Shown piece after piece: positions 17,461-27,860 of a stretch of DNA of 64,000 nt; within the stretch, counting starts at the first letter, position 1, and the number at the start of each line of letters is the position of its first letter. Source of the stretch: a bacterium. Its GTDB lineage: Bacteria > Verrucomicrobiota > Verrucomicrobiia > Limisphaerales > J093. Both the position numbers and the translations under genes were made by a program. The notes under the pieces were generated by a model. That model was not told where the DNA came from and made no database searches. It saw only the letters and a list, made by a program, of their open reading frames with translations. The stretch covers positions 1-64,000 of the forward strand of contig JAJXZJ010000024.1 in the NCBI GenBank assembly GCA_021780105.1, given 5' to 3'.

Positions 17461-19875
17461 ATGACCGAACCCGCCATCACCCCAGAGTTGGTTGCCAAGC
17501 ACAACCTCACGCCGGAAGAATACGCCCACGCCGTGGAAATCCTCGGCCGCACGCCGAGCTACACCGAGCTCGGAATCTTTTCCGTGATGTGGAGCGAGCA
17601 TTGCAGCTATAAAAACACCAAGCCGCTGCTCAAGACCTTCCCCACCAAGTCGCCGAAGATTCTCGTCGGCGCGGGCGAGGAAAACGCCGGCATCATTGAC
17701 ATCGGCGACGGCATCGCCATCGCGTTCAAGATCGAGTCGCACAACCATCCGAGCGCGGTCGAGCCGTTTCAGGGCGCGACCACCGGCGTCGGCGGCATCG
17801 TGCGCGACATCTTCACGATGGGCGCACGCCCCGTCTGCGCGGTGAACTCGCTGCGCTTCGGGCCGATCACCGCCAACGGTGAATCTGACATTTCAAATTT
17901 GAAATCTGAAATTGCAAACAATCGGAGATTGTTTGCGGGCGTCGTCAGCGGTATCGCGCATTACGGCAATTGCTTCGGCATCCCGACCGTCGCGGGCGAG
18001 GTGTATTTCGACAAGACGTATCAAGGTAATCCGCTTGTGAACGCGTTTTGTCTCGGCGTGCTGCGTCATGAACAGATCACGCGCGGCGCGGCCAAGGGCG
18101 TGGGCAATCCCGTGTTCTACGTCGGTCCGGCGACGGGTCGCGACGGACTTGCGGGCGCGGCATTTGCGTCGCAGGATTTGACCGAGGAATCCGCCGAGCA
18201 ACAACGCGGCGCGGTGCAGGTCGGCGATCCGTTCATGGAAAAACTCGTGTGCGAAGCGTGCCTGGAATTGCTCGCCACCGGCGCGGTCGCCGGCATGCAG
18301 GACATGGGCGCGGCGGGCCTCACCTGTTCCACATGCGAAACCGCCGCGCGCGCCGGCACGGGCATCGAGATTGAACTGGACAAAGTCCCGCAACGCGCGC
18401 CGAACATGAGCAGCTACGAGATCATGCTTTCGGAATCGCAGGAGCGCATGCTCATCGTCGTCCACAAGGGCCGCGAAGAAGAAGTAAAACGCATTTTCGA
18501 CAAGTGGGATTTGCCGTGGTCGGAAATCGGCATCGTCACCGACACCGGTCACATGAAGGTGCGCCACGGCGGCAAACTCGTCGTGGACATTCCCGCAAAG
18601 AAAATTGCGGATGAATCGCCGGTGTATCAGCGCGAGGCACAAGAGCCGGCTTACTTGAAAGACGTTCGCGCGTTCCGTCTCGACGGCATCGCCGACACCA
18701 CGACGCCCGCTGAAGATTTGAAGAAGCTGCTCGCGTGGCCGAGCATCGCGTCGAAGAACTGGGTTTATCGCCAATACGATCATCAGGTGCGCGACGGCTC
18801 GGTGGTTTTGCCCGGCAGCGACGCGGCAGTCATCCGCATCAAGACGGATTCGTTGCCCGTGATGAGCGCGGAACTCGCCGCGAAAGTCGGCGATCCGAAA
18901 GTTTCCGAGAAGCTCATCGCCATGACTGTGGACTGCAACGGCGGCTACGTTCACCTCGATCCCTACGAAGGCGCGAAAGCCGCCGTGGCCGAGGCGTGCC
19001 GCAATCTCGCGTGCTCCGGCGCGTTGCCGCTCGGCGCGACGGACAATCTCAACATGCCCAGCCCGCTCAAGCCCGAGTTGTTCTGGCAGATCAAGGAATC
19101 CGTGCGCGGCCTGGCCGAAGGTTGCAAAGCCTTCAACGCGCCTGTCACCGGCGGCAATTGCTCGCTCTACAATCAAAATCCCGCCGGCCCGATTGACCCG
19201 ACGCCCACGATTTCCGTCGTCGGCCTCATCGAGAAGCCCGAACACGTCACCACGCAATGGTTCAAGGACGAAGGCGACGCCATCATCCTGCTCGGCGACG
19301 CGGTGGACCAAGCCGATCCGATTCTCGGCCTCGGCGGCAGCGCGTATCTGCAAGTCGTCCACGGCAAAAAGAATGGTTCACCGCCGCGTTGCGATCTCGA
19401 AGTCGCGAAGACGCTCCACACCACGCTGCTCGGTTTAATTCAAAGCGGTCTGGTGAAAAGCGCGCACGATTGCAGCGAAGGTGGCTTGGCCGTGGCGCTG
19501 GCCGAAAGCTGCATTTCGCAACTCGTCGCGCGGGAAACGCCGCGATTGATTGGGGTGACGGTGGATCTCACTTCGGTGGGGCGAGCGTCCTCGCGAGCCG
19601 AAGGTGGCGCGGAAAACGGCTCGTCAGGAGCTTCGCCCCACCGGCTGGACGCCTTGCTCTTCGGCGAAACGCAATCGCGCGTCGTCATCAGTTGCAAGGC
19701 GCTCGACGCCGTGAAGGTGGTCGAACGCGCCAAGCTCATGGGCGTGCCCGCCGTGCAGATCGGCAAAGTCGGCGGCGACAAGTTGACGATGAAGACCGCC
19801 GGCGGCGAATTCTCCACCCCGCTCGCCGAACTGCACGACGCGTGGTGGAACAGCATCGCCCGCGCGATGGCGTAG
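17461..19875 (+). CDS. purL: phosphoribosylformylglycinamidine synthase, PurL subunit
   Basis: ATP-dependent FGAM synthetase of purine biosynthesis, small PurL type that works with PurQ and PurS (not seen in the window). Family blocks include [65 protein letters not shown]-like [10 protein letters not shown] and [15 protein letters not shown]. At 804 residues it is longer than typical PurL of about 740. Part of the excess is two in-frame palindromic repeats, at residues about 141-158 and 705-728. purF follows 66 bases later. Confidence 0.95.
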   Translation: MTEPAITPELVAKHNLTPEEYAHAVEILGRTPSYTELGIFSVMWSEHCSYKNTKPLLKTFPTKSPKILVGAGEENAGIIDIGDGIAIAFKIESHNHPSAVEPFQGATTGVGGIVRDIFTMGARPVCAVNSLRFGPITANGESDISNLKSEIANNRRLFAGVVSGIAHYGNCFGIPTVAGEVYFDKTYQGNPLVNAFCLGVLRHEQITRGAAKGVGNPVFYVGPATGRDGLAGAAFASQDLTEESAEQQRGAVQVGDPFMEKLVCEACLELLATGAVAGMQDMGAAGLTCSTCETAARAGTGIEIELDKVPQRAPNMSSYEIMLSESQERMLIVVHKGREEEVKRIFDKWDLPWSEIGIVTDTGHMKVRHGGKLVVDIPAKKIADESPVYQREAQEPAYLKDVRAFRLDGIADTTTPAEDLKKLLAWPSIASKNWVYRQYDHQVRDGSVVLPGSDAAVIRIKTDSLPVMSAELAAKVGDPKVSEKLIAMTVDCNGGYVHLDPYEGAKAAVAEACRNLACSGALPLGATDNLNMPSPLKPELFWQIKESVRGLAEGCKAFNAPVTGGNCSLYNQNPAGPIDPTPTISVVGLIEKPEHVTTQWFKDEGDAIILLGDAVDQADPILGLGGSAYLQVVHGKKNGSPPRCDLEVAKTLHTTLLGLIQSGLVKSAHDCSEGGLAVALAESCISQLVARETPRLIGVTVDLTSVGRASSRAEGGAENGSSGASPHRLDALLFGETQSRVVISCKALDAVKVVERAKLMGVPAVQIGKVGGDKLTMKTAGGEFSTPLAELHDAWWNSIARAMA
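17887..17936 (+). repeat. two adjacent palindromes inside purL
   Basis: Within purL, 17890-17905 is a perfect 16-base A+T-rich palindrome. It is followed by a perfect 10-base stem (17914-17923 and 17927-17936) with a GGA loop. The repeat-coded peptide [13 protein letters not shown] lies between the conserved SLRFGPI and [17 protein letters not shown] blocks, where other PurL proteins have a short loop. The frame stays open. Confidence 0.7.
19575..19642 (+). repeat. imperfect inverted repeat inside purL
   Basis: Two 25-base arms, 19575-19599 and 19618-19642, pair at about 20 of 25 positions around an 18-base spacer. Both outer ends read GGTGGGGCGA when taken inward. The element is in frame and codes for [20 protein letters not shown], a low-complexity peptide absent from normal PurL. 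It looks like a REP- or MITE-type palindromic element. Confidence 0.75.
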
Positions 19876-19941
19876 TCACTTGGCGCTTGCTGGAATTGCC
19901 GCCACACGCTTGGATACTGCGGCGCGGACGAGTGCGCGGCC

Positions 19942-21402
19942 ATGCAGTCTCATCCAAAACACTATTGCGGCGTCTTTGGCATTTACGGCCATCCGAATGC
20001 CGCGGAAATCACCTACTACGGTCTTTACGCGCTCCAGCATCGCGGTCAGGAGAGCGCGGGGATTGTCAGCAGCGACGGCCGGCAGTTCCGGGTTCACCGC
20101 GGCATGGGGCTGGTGCCGCAGGTGTTTACCGGACGCATGTTGCACGAGCTGGTCGGCCAGGCCGCCGTGGGACACACGCGCTATTCCACCACCGGTTCGT
20201 CCCAGCTTCGCAACGCGCAGCCGCTGACGGTGGATTGCGCCCGCGGGCAGATCGCCATCGCGCACAACGGCAACCTGACCAACGCCGCGCTGCTGCGGCA
20301 GGAGCTCGAGGCCAAAGGCTCGATCTTCCAGACCACGGTGGACAGCGAGATCATCCTGCACCTGATGGCCCAACCCACCCTCGGCGGGGTGGAAAACAAC
20401 CTGCTGCAAACCCTGCGGCGCATCGAAGGCGCCTACTCGCTGGTCATCATGACCGAACACGAGTTGATCGGCGTGCGCGATCCGCACGGCTTCCGGCCGT
20501 TGAGCCTGGGCCGCTTGGGCGACGCCTGGGTGCTGGCCAGCGAAACATGCGCGTTTGATTTGATCGAGGCGCAGTTTGTGCGCGACGTCGCGCCCGGCGA
20601 GATCGTCATCATCAACCAGGACGGCCTGCGCAGCGTGCCGGCGTTCCCGGAGCAACGGCGCCGGGCGTTCTGCATCTTCGAGTATGTTTATTTTGCCCGG
20701 CCGGACAGCACAATTGCCGACCGCAACGTGTATGAGGTCCGCGTTGAAATGGGCCGGCAGCTTGCGCGCGAGCATCCGCGCGAGGCGGACATCGTCATCC
20801 CCGTGCCGGACAGCGGCACCTGCGCCGGGCTGGGTTACTCGCAGCAGAGCGGCATTCCGTTCGAAATGGCCTTTGTCCGCAACCACTACGTCGGCCGCAG
20901 CTTCCTCCAACCCTCGCAGCTCATCCGCGATTTCAACGTGCGGGTGAAGCTCAACCTCATCGCCGACCTCGTCCGCGGCAAGCGCGTGATCATCGTGGAC
21001 GACTCGATCGTCCGCGGCACGACCTGCAAGACGCGCGTCCACAATTTGAAGGAAGCCGGCGCCAAGGAGGTGCATGTGATGGTGAGCTGTCCGCCGCACA
21101 TGAACCCGTGCGTGTATGGCATTGATTTCCCCGACCGCACCAAGCTGATGGCGGCGAACCACTCGATTGATGAAATCCGCCGCTACCTGAAGGCCGATTC
21201 GCTCGCCTACCTCTCGGAGGCGGGGATGGTCAAAGCCACCGGGCTGCCGGCGGATGCGTTCTGCATGGCGTGCTACAACGGCGACTATCCGGTGAAGTTC
21301 GACGCCAAGCTGGACAAGTTGATCATGGAAACGCGCCGCACCCGCGTGCAAAGCCTGGCCGACGCGCTCGCCAAGGAAGACCTTCAGCCGCGGCTGTTCT
21401 GA
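19942..21402 (+). CDS. purF: amidophosphoribosyltransferase
   Basis: First committed enzyme of purine synthesis, making phosphoribosylamine from PRPP and glutamine. The 486-residue protein has the glutaminase nucleophile C9 in CGVFGI after a short propeptide, then [11 protein letters not shown] and [13 protein letters not shown] PRTase domain follows with the PRPP loop [13 protein letters not shown]. Several cysteines near the C terminus ([18 protein letters not shown]) match the iron-sulfur-cluster type of PurF. Its last 19 bases overlap the convergent pyrG. Confidence 0.96.
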   Translation: MQSHPKHYCGVFGIYGHPNAAEITYYGLYALQHRGQESAGIVSSDGRQFRVHRGMGLVPQVFTGRMLHELVGQAAVGHTRYSTTGSSQLRNAQPLTVDCARGQIAIAHNGNLTNAALLRQELEAKGSIFQTTVDSEIILHLMAQPTLGGVENNLLQTLRRIEGAYSLVIMTEHELIGVRDPHGFRPLSLGRLGDAWVLASETCAFDLIEAQFVRDVAPGEIVIINQDGLRSVPAFPEQRRRAFCIFEYVYFARPDSTIADRNVYEVRVEMGRQLAREHPREADIVIPVPDSGTCAGLGYSQQSGIPFEMAFVRNHYVGRSFLQPSQLIRDFNVRVKLNLIADLVRGKRVIIVDDSIVRGTTCKTRVHNLKEAGAKEVHVMVSCPPHMNPCVYGIDFPDRTKLMAANHSIDEIRRYLKADSLAYLSEAGMVKATGLPADAFCMACYNGDYPVKFDAKLDKLIMETRRTRVQSLADALAKEDLQPRLF

Positions 21403-23018
21403 GCGCCCGCTTGCGCCGGATGACTGTGGGCGTAGGCGGCGGCGATGAACCCGCGGAAAAGCGGATGCGGGGCGTTGGGCTTGCTCAGGAACTCCGGGTG
21501 GAACTGGCACGCCAGGAAGAAGGGGTGGTCCGCCAGCTCGACGAGTTCCACCAGTTCGCCGTCCGGTGAAGTCCCGCTGAACAGGAAGCCGGCCTGCTCG
21601 AATTGCTCGCGGTAGGCGTTGTTGAACTCGTAGCGGTGGCGGTGGCGCTCGTGGATCACGAACGCGCCGTAAAGCCCGGCCGCCTTCGAGCCGACGCGCA
21701 ACTGCACCGGCTGCGCGCCCAGCCGCATGGTGCCGCCCATGTCCGTGATGCCGCGCTGCTCCTCCAGCATGGCAATCACCGGATGCGGTGCGGCCTTGTT
21801 GAACTCGGTTGAGTCCGCGCCGTCGAGGTGAAGCACGTTGCGCGCAAATTCAATCGTCGCAATCTGCATTCCCAGGCAAAGCCCCAGGTAAGGCACGCGG
21901 TTCTCGCGGGCAAACCGGGCGGCGCGGATTTTGCCGCCAACGCCCCGTCCGCCAAAACCGCCCGGCACCAGAATGCCGCCCAGGCCCTGCAAGAGTTTTT
22001 CCCCGCCGGGCTTGTCCAGTTCCTCGGCCTCAATCCGCTCAAGTTCGATGCCGCAGTCGTTGCCGATGCCGCCGTGGATGATTGCCTCATACACGGATTT
22101 GTAGGCGTCCTGGAGGCCGATGTATTTCCCCACGACGCCAATGCGGACGCGCCGCTGCGGGGCGATGAGCTTGCGCAGGATGTCCTGCCAGTGGCTCATG
22201 TTCGCGGGCGGCACATCCAGCCGCAGCAACCGGCAGACGAGGTCGTCCATCCGCTCGCGTTGCAGCATGAGTGGCACCTCGTAAATGCTGTGATCCACGT
22301 CCTTTTCCTCGACGACGGCCTCGTAGGGCACGTTGCAGAAGAGGGAAATCTTCTGGCGCAAATCCTTGTCGAGCGGCCGCTCGCACCGGCAGACCAGGAT
22401 GTGCGGCGTGATGCCGATTTCGCGCAGCTTGGCCACCGACTGCTGCGTCGGCTTGGTCTTCAGTTCGCCGGCGGCCTTGATGAATGGCACGAACGTGACG
22501 TGGATGAACAGGGCGTTCGTGTAGCCGACCTCCAGCGCGAACTCGCGGATGGCTTCGAGGAACGGCAGCCCCTCGATGTCGCCGGTCGTGCCGCCGATTT
22601 CGGTGATGAGCACGTCCGCCTTCGACTGCTCGGCGAGGTTTTCGATGCGGGCTTTGATCTCGTCGGTGACGTGCGGGATCACCTGCACCGTCTTGCCGAG
22701 GTAATCGCCGTGCCGTTCGCGCTCCAGCACCCGCGCATAAACCTGGCCGCTGGTGAGGTTGTTCATCCGCGAGAGCGTGGTGTTGGTGAACCGCTCGTAA
22801 TGGCCGAGGTCGAGGTCGGTTTCCGCGCCGTCGTCCAGCACGTAAACCTCGCCGTGCTGGAAGGGGCTCATCGTGCCGGGGTCCACGTTGAGGTAGGGAT
22901 CGAACTTCTGGAGACAGACCTTCAGTCCGCGGTTTTCCAGCAGGGTGCCGAGTGACGCCGCCGTCAGCCCCTTGCCCAAGGAACTCACCACGCCGCCGGT
23001 GACAAAAATGTATTTCAA
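21384..23018 (-). CDS. pyrG: CTP synthase
   Basis: Converts UTP to CTP with glutamine. From the start TTG at 23018 the 544-residue protein begins [23 protein letters not shown], exactly where other PyrG proteins begin, so TTG is the probable start. No ATG or GTG lies at that point, and upstream codons read through a repeat-like sequence. The amidotransferase half has [12 protein letters not shown] with the nucleophile cysteine and the late histidine-glutamate pair in FHPEF. It follows the S23 gene on the same strand. Confidence 0.95.
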   Translation of the reverse strand: MKYIFVTGGVVSSLGKGLTAASLGTLLENRGLKVCLQKFDPYLNVDPGTMSPFQHGEVYVLDDGAETDLDLGHYERFTNTTLSRMNNLTSGQVYARVLERERHGDYLGKTVQVIPHVTDEIKARIENLAEQSKADVLITEIGGTTGDIEGLPFLEAIREFALEVGYTNALFIHVTFVPFIKAAGELKTKPTQQSVAKLREIGITPHILVCRCERPLDKDLRQKISLFCNVPYEAVVEEKDVDHSIYEVPLMLQRERMDDLVCRLLRLDVPPANMSHWQDILRKLIAPQRRVRIGVVGKYIGLQDAYKSVYEAIIHGGIGNDCGIELERIEAEELDKPGGEKLLQGLGGILVPGGFGGRGVGGKIRAARFARENRVPYLGLCLGMQIATIEFARNVLHLDGADSTEFNKAAPHPVIAMLEEQRGITDMGGTMRLGAQPVQLRVGSKAAGLYGAFVIHERHRHRYEFNNAYREQFEQAGFLFSGTSPDGELVELVELADHPFFLACQFHPEFLSKPNAPHPLFRGFIAAAYAHSHPAQAGAQNSRG

Positions 23019-23023
23019 GGTTC

Positions 23024-23072
23024 GTTGAACGGTTGAATTGTTAAATGGATAAATCGTTGAACCGTTGAATTG
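23024..23072. repeat. direct repeat of a 17-base unit before pyrG
   Basis: The unit GTTGAACGGTTGAATTG occurs at 23024-23040 and again, with one mismatch, at 23056-23072, separated by 15 bases. It lies between pyrG and the end of the S23 gene and forms the last codons of the latter. It may mark insertion of the S23 gene between kdsB and pyrG. Confidence 0.5.
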
Positions 23073-23553
23073 GTTCGCCCAACTCATTCTCGGCGGTTTC
23101 GTCCCCCGAGGCATTCTCATGCAACGCCAAATCCGCCCCGGTCTTGCGCCCACGCAAATGGCGAATGTAACCGTTAATCAACTTATGAGCCGCCGTCGCC
23201 TGCGTCTTCAGTTTCGCAACATCTTGCGGCGACAAGTATTGTTCATCGGCGCAAACGTTCAAATCATCAATCAATTCCAACAAAGAACCACGGGCTTGCA
23301 ACTGGAATTTGATCTGGTCGAGGTAGTGATAACGACCATGGCCTTCGGCGATGTTGTTCGTCAATGAAACCGCCGCGCGTCGAATCTGGCTGGTCAGCTC
23401 GAATTTTTCGTGCGCCGGCAATTCGCGAGTCACGGCATACATCGCCTGGCGAAAGTCCCGCGCCTGGCGATAAACCTCCAAGTCCTCAAATGTCCGAAAC
23501 ACTTGCGGCACGGGATTGGGCGGCGCCTTCGAATGCATGTTCGATTCAGCCAT
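23041..23553 (-). CDS. four helix bundle protein (S23/23S rRNA intervening-sequence family)
   Basis: 170-residue protein with the family core [51 protein letters not shown] and a [19 protein letters not shown] helix. Homologs form pentameric four-helix bundles. They occur in 23S rRNA intervening sequences and, as relatives of Avd, near diversity-generating retroelements; their cellular role is unclear. Here it overlaps the 3' end of kdsB by 8 bases and precedes pyrG. The N-terminal 15 residues are not conserved in type, so the start may lie a little inside. Confidence 0.85.
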   Translation of the reverse strand: MAESNMHSKAPPNPVPQVFRTFEDLEVYRQARDFRQAMYAVTRELPAHEKFELTSQIRRAAVSLTNNIAEGHGRYHYLDQIKFQLQARGSLLELIDDLNVCADEQYLSPQDVAKLKTQATAAHKLINGYIRHLRGRKTGADLALHENASGDETAENELGEPIQRFNDLSI

Positions 23554-24292
23554 TCAACGATTTTAACAGTTCGACAACTCTTGCCACGTCCGCCGGCGCG
23601 TCCACGCCGATGCTCTCGTAGTTCACCCGCACGACCGCGATCGGAATCCCGTTTTCCAGCGCCCGCAACTGCTCCAGTTTCTCCGCCGACTCCAGCGGGG
23701 AAACCGGGAACGCCACCAGCCGCCGCAACGTTTCCCGCCGGTAGCCGTAGATGCCCAGATGCTTCAAAAAAGGAAACGCCGCCAACTGCTCGGTCACCGA
23801 ACGACTGGCGGCGTCGCGCAGATACGGAATCGTGCGACGGGAAAAGTATAGGGCGCGGCCGGCGGCGCTGACAACGACTTTCACGGCGTTCGGGTTTTCG
23901 TATTCCGCCGGGTCGCGAACCGGCGTGGCGGCGGTGGACATCTCGGCGTCCGCCAGCGCGCCGGCCACGGCGTCAATCACCGCCGGGTCCATCAACGGCT
24001 CGTCGCCCTGCACGTTCACCACCGCGTCGCACGGGTAGCGCGCGGTGACTTCGGCGATGCGGTCCGTGCCGCTGGGATGGTCCGTCCGCGTCATTTCCAC
24101 CCGGCAAAAACGGCGTGCCACGCCGGCGATGCGCGGATCGTCGGTGGCCACGATTACCTCCGCCAGCGACCGCGCGCACTGGCAGCGCTCGACGACGTGC
24201 TGAATGAGCGGTTTGCCGGCGATGGGATGCAGCGGTTTGCCGGGAAACCGCGTCGAGGCGTAGCGGGCGGGGATGACGCCCAGAATCTTCAT
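23546..24292 (-). CDS. kdsB: 3-deoxy-manno-octulosonate cytidylyltransferase
   Basis: Activates Kdo as CMP-Kdo, the donor used by WaaA. The 248-residue protein has IPARYASTRFPGKPL at the N terminus, VATDDPRI, MTRTDHPSGTDRIAE, VVNVQGDEPLMDP and HLGIYGYRRETL, which are the family signatures in order. Length is normal. It is followed by the S23 gene (8-base overlap) and pyrG. Confidence 0.95.
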   Translation of the reverse strand: MKILGVIPARYASTRFPGKPLHPIAGKPLIQHVVERCQCARSLAEVIVATDDPRIAGVARRFCRVEMTRTDHPSGTDRIAEVTARYPCDAVVNVQGDEPLMDPAVIDAVAGALADAEMSTAATPVRDPAEYENPNAVKVVVSAAGRALYFSRRTIPYLRDAASRSVTEQLAAFPFLKHLGIYGYRRETLRRLVAFPVSPLESAEKLEQLRALENGIPIAVVRVNYESIGVDAPADVARVVELLKSLNG

Positions 24293-24419
24293 GGGCCGGC
24301 AGTCTGGCAGGCCCCGGTGAATTTACAAATCAAACGTGCGCCGCCGACTGGAAGCCGGCTTGGCAGTTGCGCCTGTAAAAATCTCCGGTGTTGACTGAAC
24401 TCGGCCTGGCCTGACCGGC

Positions 24420-24962
24420 TTACCGGCCCAAAATCCATTCCGCCGCGGCGGGCAAGTCGTCCACCACCACGGCGCGCGCCACCTTCGCCGGTTCCTTGCG
24501 CTCGACTGCCGCGCCGTAGCCGGTGCGGACGAGCAGGCTCTGCTTCACGCCGGCGTTCCAGCCGCATTCGAGGTCAATCAGCTTGTCGCCGACCATGAAG
24601 CTTTCGCCGAGGTCCACGCCGAATTCGTCGCGGGCGTCGAACAGGTATTGCGGCGAGGGCTTGCGGCCACGGCTGGGCTGCTCCGGCGCTTCCGGCGCGA
24701 AGTAAATTTTGCTCAGCGTCACGCCGGCGCGCGCCAGCAGCGCCTCCAGATGGGCGTGGACGCGATGCATGTCTTCGACCGTGTAGTAGCCGCGGCCGAT
24801 GCCGGACTGGTTGGTGACGATGAACAGCAGGAAACCCGCGGCCTGCAGCCGCCGCAACGCCGGCCCCACGCCTGGCACCACGACGAAATCCTCGACGCGG
24901 TGGATGTAACACCGGTCCTCGTTGATCACGCCGTCGCGGTCGAGAAACACGGCGCGTTTCAT
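24420..24962 (-). CDS. gmhB: D-glycero-beta-D-manno-heptose-1,7-bisphosphate 7-phosphatase
   Basis: HAD-family phosphatase of the ADP-heptose pathway, 180 residues. The DxD motif is D8-x-D10 in VFLDRDGVINED. The threonine motif is in FIVTNQSGIGRGYY and the late acidic motif is in FMVGDKLIDLECG. The zinc-binding cysteines typical of E. coli GmhB are missing; the loop reads YFAPEAPEQPSRGRKPSP instead. It overlaps hldA by 4 bases, and that context supports the heptose assignment over a generic HAD phosphatase. Confidence 0.88.
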   Translation of the reverse strand: MKRAVFLDRDGVINEDRCYIHRVEDFVVVPGVGPALRRLQAAGFLLFIVTNQSGIGRGYYTVEDMHRVHAHLEALLARAGVTLSKIYFAPEAPEQPSRGRKPSPQYLFDARDEFGVDLGESFMVGDKLIDLECGWNAGVKQSLLVRTGYGAAVERKEPAKVARAVVVDDLPAAAEWILGR

Positions 24963-25984
24963 GGCACGCGCTGGAAGCTGTGCAGGAATTCCTCCGGGCT
25001 GACCGCCGCCGTGCCGACCTTGCCGACGACGACGCCCGCGGCGTGGTTGGAGAAGATCGCCGCCTCGATCGGCGACGCCCCGGCGCAAATCGCCGCCGTG
25101 AAGGACGCGATCACCGTGTCGCCCGCGCCGGACACGTCGAACACCTCGCGCGCCACGGTGGGAATGTGAAACGGCGGCTGCCCCTGCTGGCAGAGCAACA
25201 TGCCCTGCTCGCCCAGCGTGACGAGCAACAGCGCCGGCCGCAGCTCGGTCAGCAGCTTGTCGGCGGCGCGCAGGAGGTTGGGATCGTTCAACGGGTCGCC
25301 GCTGCGCGAGCCGTCCGCGATGCCCGCCAGTTCGAACACTTCCTTCCGGTTCGGCGTGATCAGGGACAGCCCGGTCAGGTCCAGCCGGTGAACCGGTTTG
25401 GGGTCGAGGCTGAGCCAGATGCCGTGCTCGCGGCAGGCGGCCTTGAGCGCGTCGAGCAGCGGCTGCGTCACCACGCCCTTGCCGTAATCGCCCACGATCA
25501 CCGCGTCCGCGCCGTCGAGCTGGGCGGTCACGGCGGCGGTGAGCCGGCGATTGACGGCGGCGCTCACCTCGTCGCGCGTCTCGCGGTCCACGCGGACCAT
25601 TTGCTGCTGGTGCGCGAGGACGCGGGTCTTGATGCTGGTGGTGCGCGCCGCGTCGGTGATCAGGCCGTCGCAACCGACGCCGCTTTCGCGCAACAATGTT
25701 TTCAAGCGGCGGGCGGCATCGTCCCGGCCAACGGCACTGAACAGTTCGGTGGGCACGCCGAGGGCGGTGAGGTTCCGCGCCACGTTCGCGGCGCCGCCGG
25801 GCATGAAATTCTCGCGCTCAAAATCCACGACCGGCACCGGCGCCTCCGGTGAGATGCGCGCGACGCGGCCCCAGATGAACTGGTCGAGCATCACGTCGCC
25901 GACGACGAGCAGGCGCGTGCGGGCGGCGGTGGCGAGCAACTGGCGGACGTGCGCGACGGAAAGTTGGTGAGCGGCAGTCTTCAT
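24959..25984 (-). CDS. hldA: D-glycero-beta-D-manno-heptose-7-phosphate kinase
   Basis: PfkB/ribokinase-family sugar kinase of 341 residues, the RfaE domain 1 type. Signatures are VVGDVMLDQFIWGRVARISPEAPVPVV, PGGAANVARNL and DVSGAGDTVIASF with the catalytic aspartate. It has no cytidylyl/adenylyltransferase half, so the second HldE activity must be encoded elsewhere. The ATG at 25984 was preferred; an upstream start adds 33 residues without family similarity. It is first in the operon with gmhB. Confidence 0.92.
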   Translation of the reverse strand: MKTAAHQLSVAHVRQLLATAARTRLLVVGDVMLDQFIWGRVARISPEAPVPVVDFERENFMPGGAANVARNLTALGVPTELFSAVGRDDAARRLKTLLRESGVGCDGLITDAARTTSIKTRVLAHQQQMVRVDRETRDEVSAAVNRRLTAAVTAQLDGADAVIVGDYGKGVVTQPLLDALKAACREHGIWLSLDPKPVHRLDLTGLSLITPNRKEVFELAGIADGSRSGDPLNDPNLLRAADKLLTELRPALLLVTLGEQGMLLCQQGQPPFHIPTVAREVFDVSGAGDTVIASFTAAICAGASPIEAAIFSNHAAGVVVGKVGTAAVSPEEFLHSFQRVP

Positions 25985-26079
25985 GTTTGGGAGGTCAACA
26001 GTTTTACCAGCACGGCGAGGGAAACATACCTGAGGGCGCCGGAGCCGGAGCCGGCAAAATTGATGATTGGCCACGGATA

Positions 26080-26886
26080 TCAATCATGCGCCAAAGGAGA
26101 ATTCAAAAACGCCGTGAGCGGACTTGTCGCGCTGGCGGTGTCGAGCTGCGTCGCCAGGCCGGTTTCAAACGCCGCGCGGCCGGCTTCGACGGCCATTTTG
26201 AACGCCACGGCCATCCGGTTCGGATCGCTGGCCACGGCAATGGCCGTGTTCACCAGCACCGCGTCGGCGCCCAGCTCCATCGCCTCCGCCGCGTGGCTCG
26301 GCGCGCCAAGCCCGGCGTCCACGACCACCGGCACCGTGGCCTGCTCGATGATGATGCGGATCTGGTCGCGCGTCTGCACGCCGCGGTTCGAGCCGATCGG
26401 CGCGCCGAGCGGCATCACCGTGGCGACGCCGACTTCCTGCAGCCGCTTGGCGAGCACCGGATCGGCGTTGATGTAGGGCAGCACGGTGAAGCCTTCGCGC
26501 ACGAGCGTTTCCGCGGCGGCGAAGGTTTCCACCGGGTCGGGCAGCAGGTAACGCGGGTCGGGGTGGATTTCCAGCTTCACCCATTTCGGCAGGCCGGCGG
26601 CGGCGGCCAGACGGGCCAGGCGCACGGCCTCGGCGGCGTTCATCGCGCCACTGGTGTTGGGCAGCAGCAGGTATTTTTCCGGGTCAATGAACTCGAGGAT
26701 GTTCGCGAATGGATCGTGCCGGCCGCTCAGGTCTGCGCGGCGCAGGGCGACGGTGACCATCTCCGCGCCGCTGGCGGCAATGGCGTCGCGCATCGCCTCC
26801 GGCGACGAAAACTTGCCCGTGCCGAGAATGAGCCGCGAGCGAAACTCGCGTCCGGCGATGACGAGCGGCTGGTTGACCCAAGACAC
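26080..26886 (-). CDS. thiG: thiazole synthase
   Basis: Makes the thiazole phosphate part of thiamine from deoxyxylulose phosphate, dehydroglycine and ThiS thiocarboxylate. The 268-residue protein shows [50 protein letters not shown] with the catalytic lysine, and [30 protein letters not shown]. The GTG at 26886 is chosen; the longer frame overlaps the divergent hydrolase. No thiS, thiF, thiH or thiO lies next to it, and I see no TPP riboswitch upstream. Confidence 0.92.
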   Translation of the reverse strand: MSWVNQPLVIAGREFRSRLILGTGKFSSPEAMRDAIAASGAEMVTVALRRADLSGRHDPFANILEFIDPEKYLLLPNTSGAMNAAEAVRLARLAAAAGLPKWVKLEIHPDPRYLLPDPVETFAAAETLVREGFTVLPYINADPVLAKRLQEVGVATVMPLGAPIGSNRGVQTRDQIRIIIEQATVPVVVDAGLGAPSHAAEAMELGADAVLVNTAIAVASDPNRMAVAFKMAVEAGRAAFETGLATQLDTASATSPLTAFLNSPLAHD

Positions 26887-26985
26887 GCGGGGCACGATAG
26901 AGCGCGGGCCGGCGGGTGTCGAGGCGGGAGCGAACGGTGCGTTTCCCCGCTCGCCTTTCGCGCTGGCCAACGCCATCCTGCGCGC

Positions 26986-27855
26986 ATGGCAACCGACCCG
27001 CGACGACGCTGGCGCTGGCGTCTCCTGCTTGACGTCGCCGTCGGACTGCCGCTGCTTTACGTCATGCTGCGCTGGTTTGAACATCGCCAGGTGTATCGCC
27101 CCACGACCGCGTGGGTGGCCACCGGCGCCGAATTGAACCGCGCGTGGGAGGACGTGTCATTCACTGCCGCCGACGGGACGCGGCTGAACGGCTGGTTTTT
27201 TCCGGCTGCCACGAATTCGCCCCGCCGCCAGCTTGTGGTCCTGCACTGCCACGGCAACGGCGGGAACATCAGCCACCGGTTGGCGGTTGCCGACGCGCTG
27301 CTCGGAACCGGCGTCAACGTGTTCCTGTTCGACTACCGCGGCTATGGTCGCAGCGCGGGCCGCCCGTCCGAGGAAGGCACTTATCGCGACGCCGAAGGCG
27401 CGTCCGCCTGGCTGCGCGGGCGCGGCTTCACGGCGACGAACATCATCGTCTTCGGCGAATCGCTCGGCGGCGCGGTAGCGACCGAGCTGGCGCGGCGCGA
27501 GCCGGTCGGCGGGCTGGTCCTGCAAAGCACGTTCACGAGCATTCCGGACATCGGCGCCGAGTTGTTCCCGTGGCTGCCGGTGCGCTGGCTGGCGCGGATT
27601 CGCTACGACACGCGCGCCAAGCTGCCGGCGATCCACGTGCCGGTGCTGGTGATGCACAGCCCGGCGGACAGGCTGGTGCCGTTTCACCACGCGGAACAAA
27701 ACTTCGCCACGGCGAACGAACCGAAGCTGCTGATCGAACTCGCCGGCGACCACAACGATTTCCTCGAAGCCGGCCGCGCCGAACTGGTGGCGGGCTTTGA
27801 GAGGTTTCTTAAGTTGCGTGACGCCAACCCGCCCGCCACGCTGCCGGCGCCGTAG
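26986..27855 (+). CDS. alpha/beta hydrolase with N-terminal membrane anchor
   Basis: 289-residue serine hydrolase of the BEM46/ABHD13-like type. One membrane segment lies at about 10-28. The oxyanion region is [14 protein letters not shown] and the nucleophile is in GESLGG. The acid is probably in [10 protein letters not shown] and the base in GDHNDF. Substrates are unknown. The ATG at 26986 gives the best N terminus. It is divergent from thiG with about 100 bases between starts. Confidence 0.87.
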   Translation: MATDPRRRWRWRLLLDVAVGLPLLYVMLRWFEHRQVYRPTTAWVATGAELNRAWEDVSFTAADGTRLNGWFFPAATNSPRRQLVVLHCHGNGGNISHRLAVADALLGTGVNVFLFDYRGYGRSAGRPSEEGTYRDAEGASAWLRGRGFTATNIIVFGESLGGAVATELARREPVGGLVLQSTFTSIPDIGAELFPWLPVRWLARIRYDTRAKLPAIHVPVLVMHSPADRLVPFHHAEQNFATANEPKLLIELAGDHNDFLEAGRAELVAGFERFLKLRDANPPATLPAP

Positions 27856-27860
27856 CTGGC

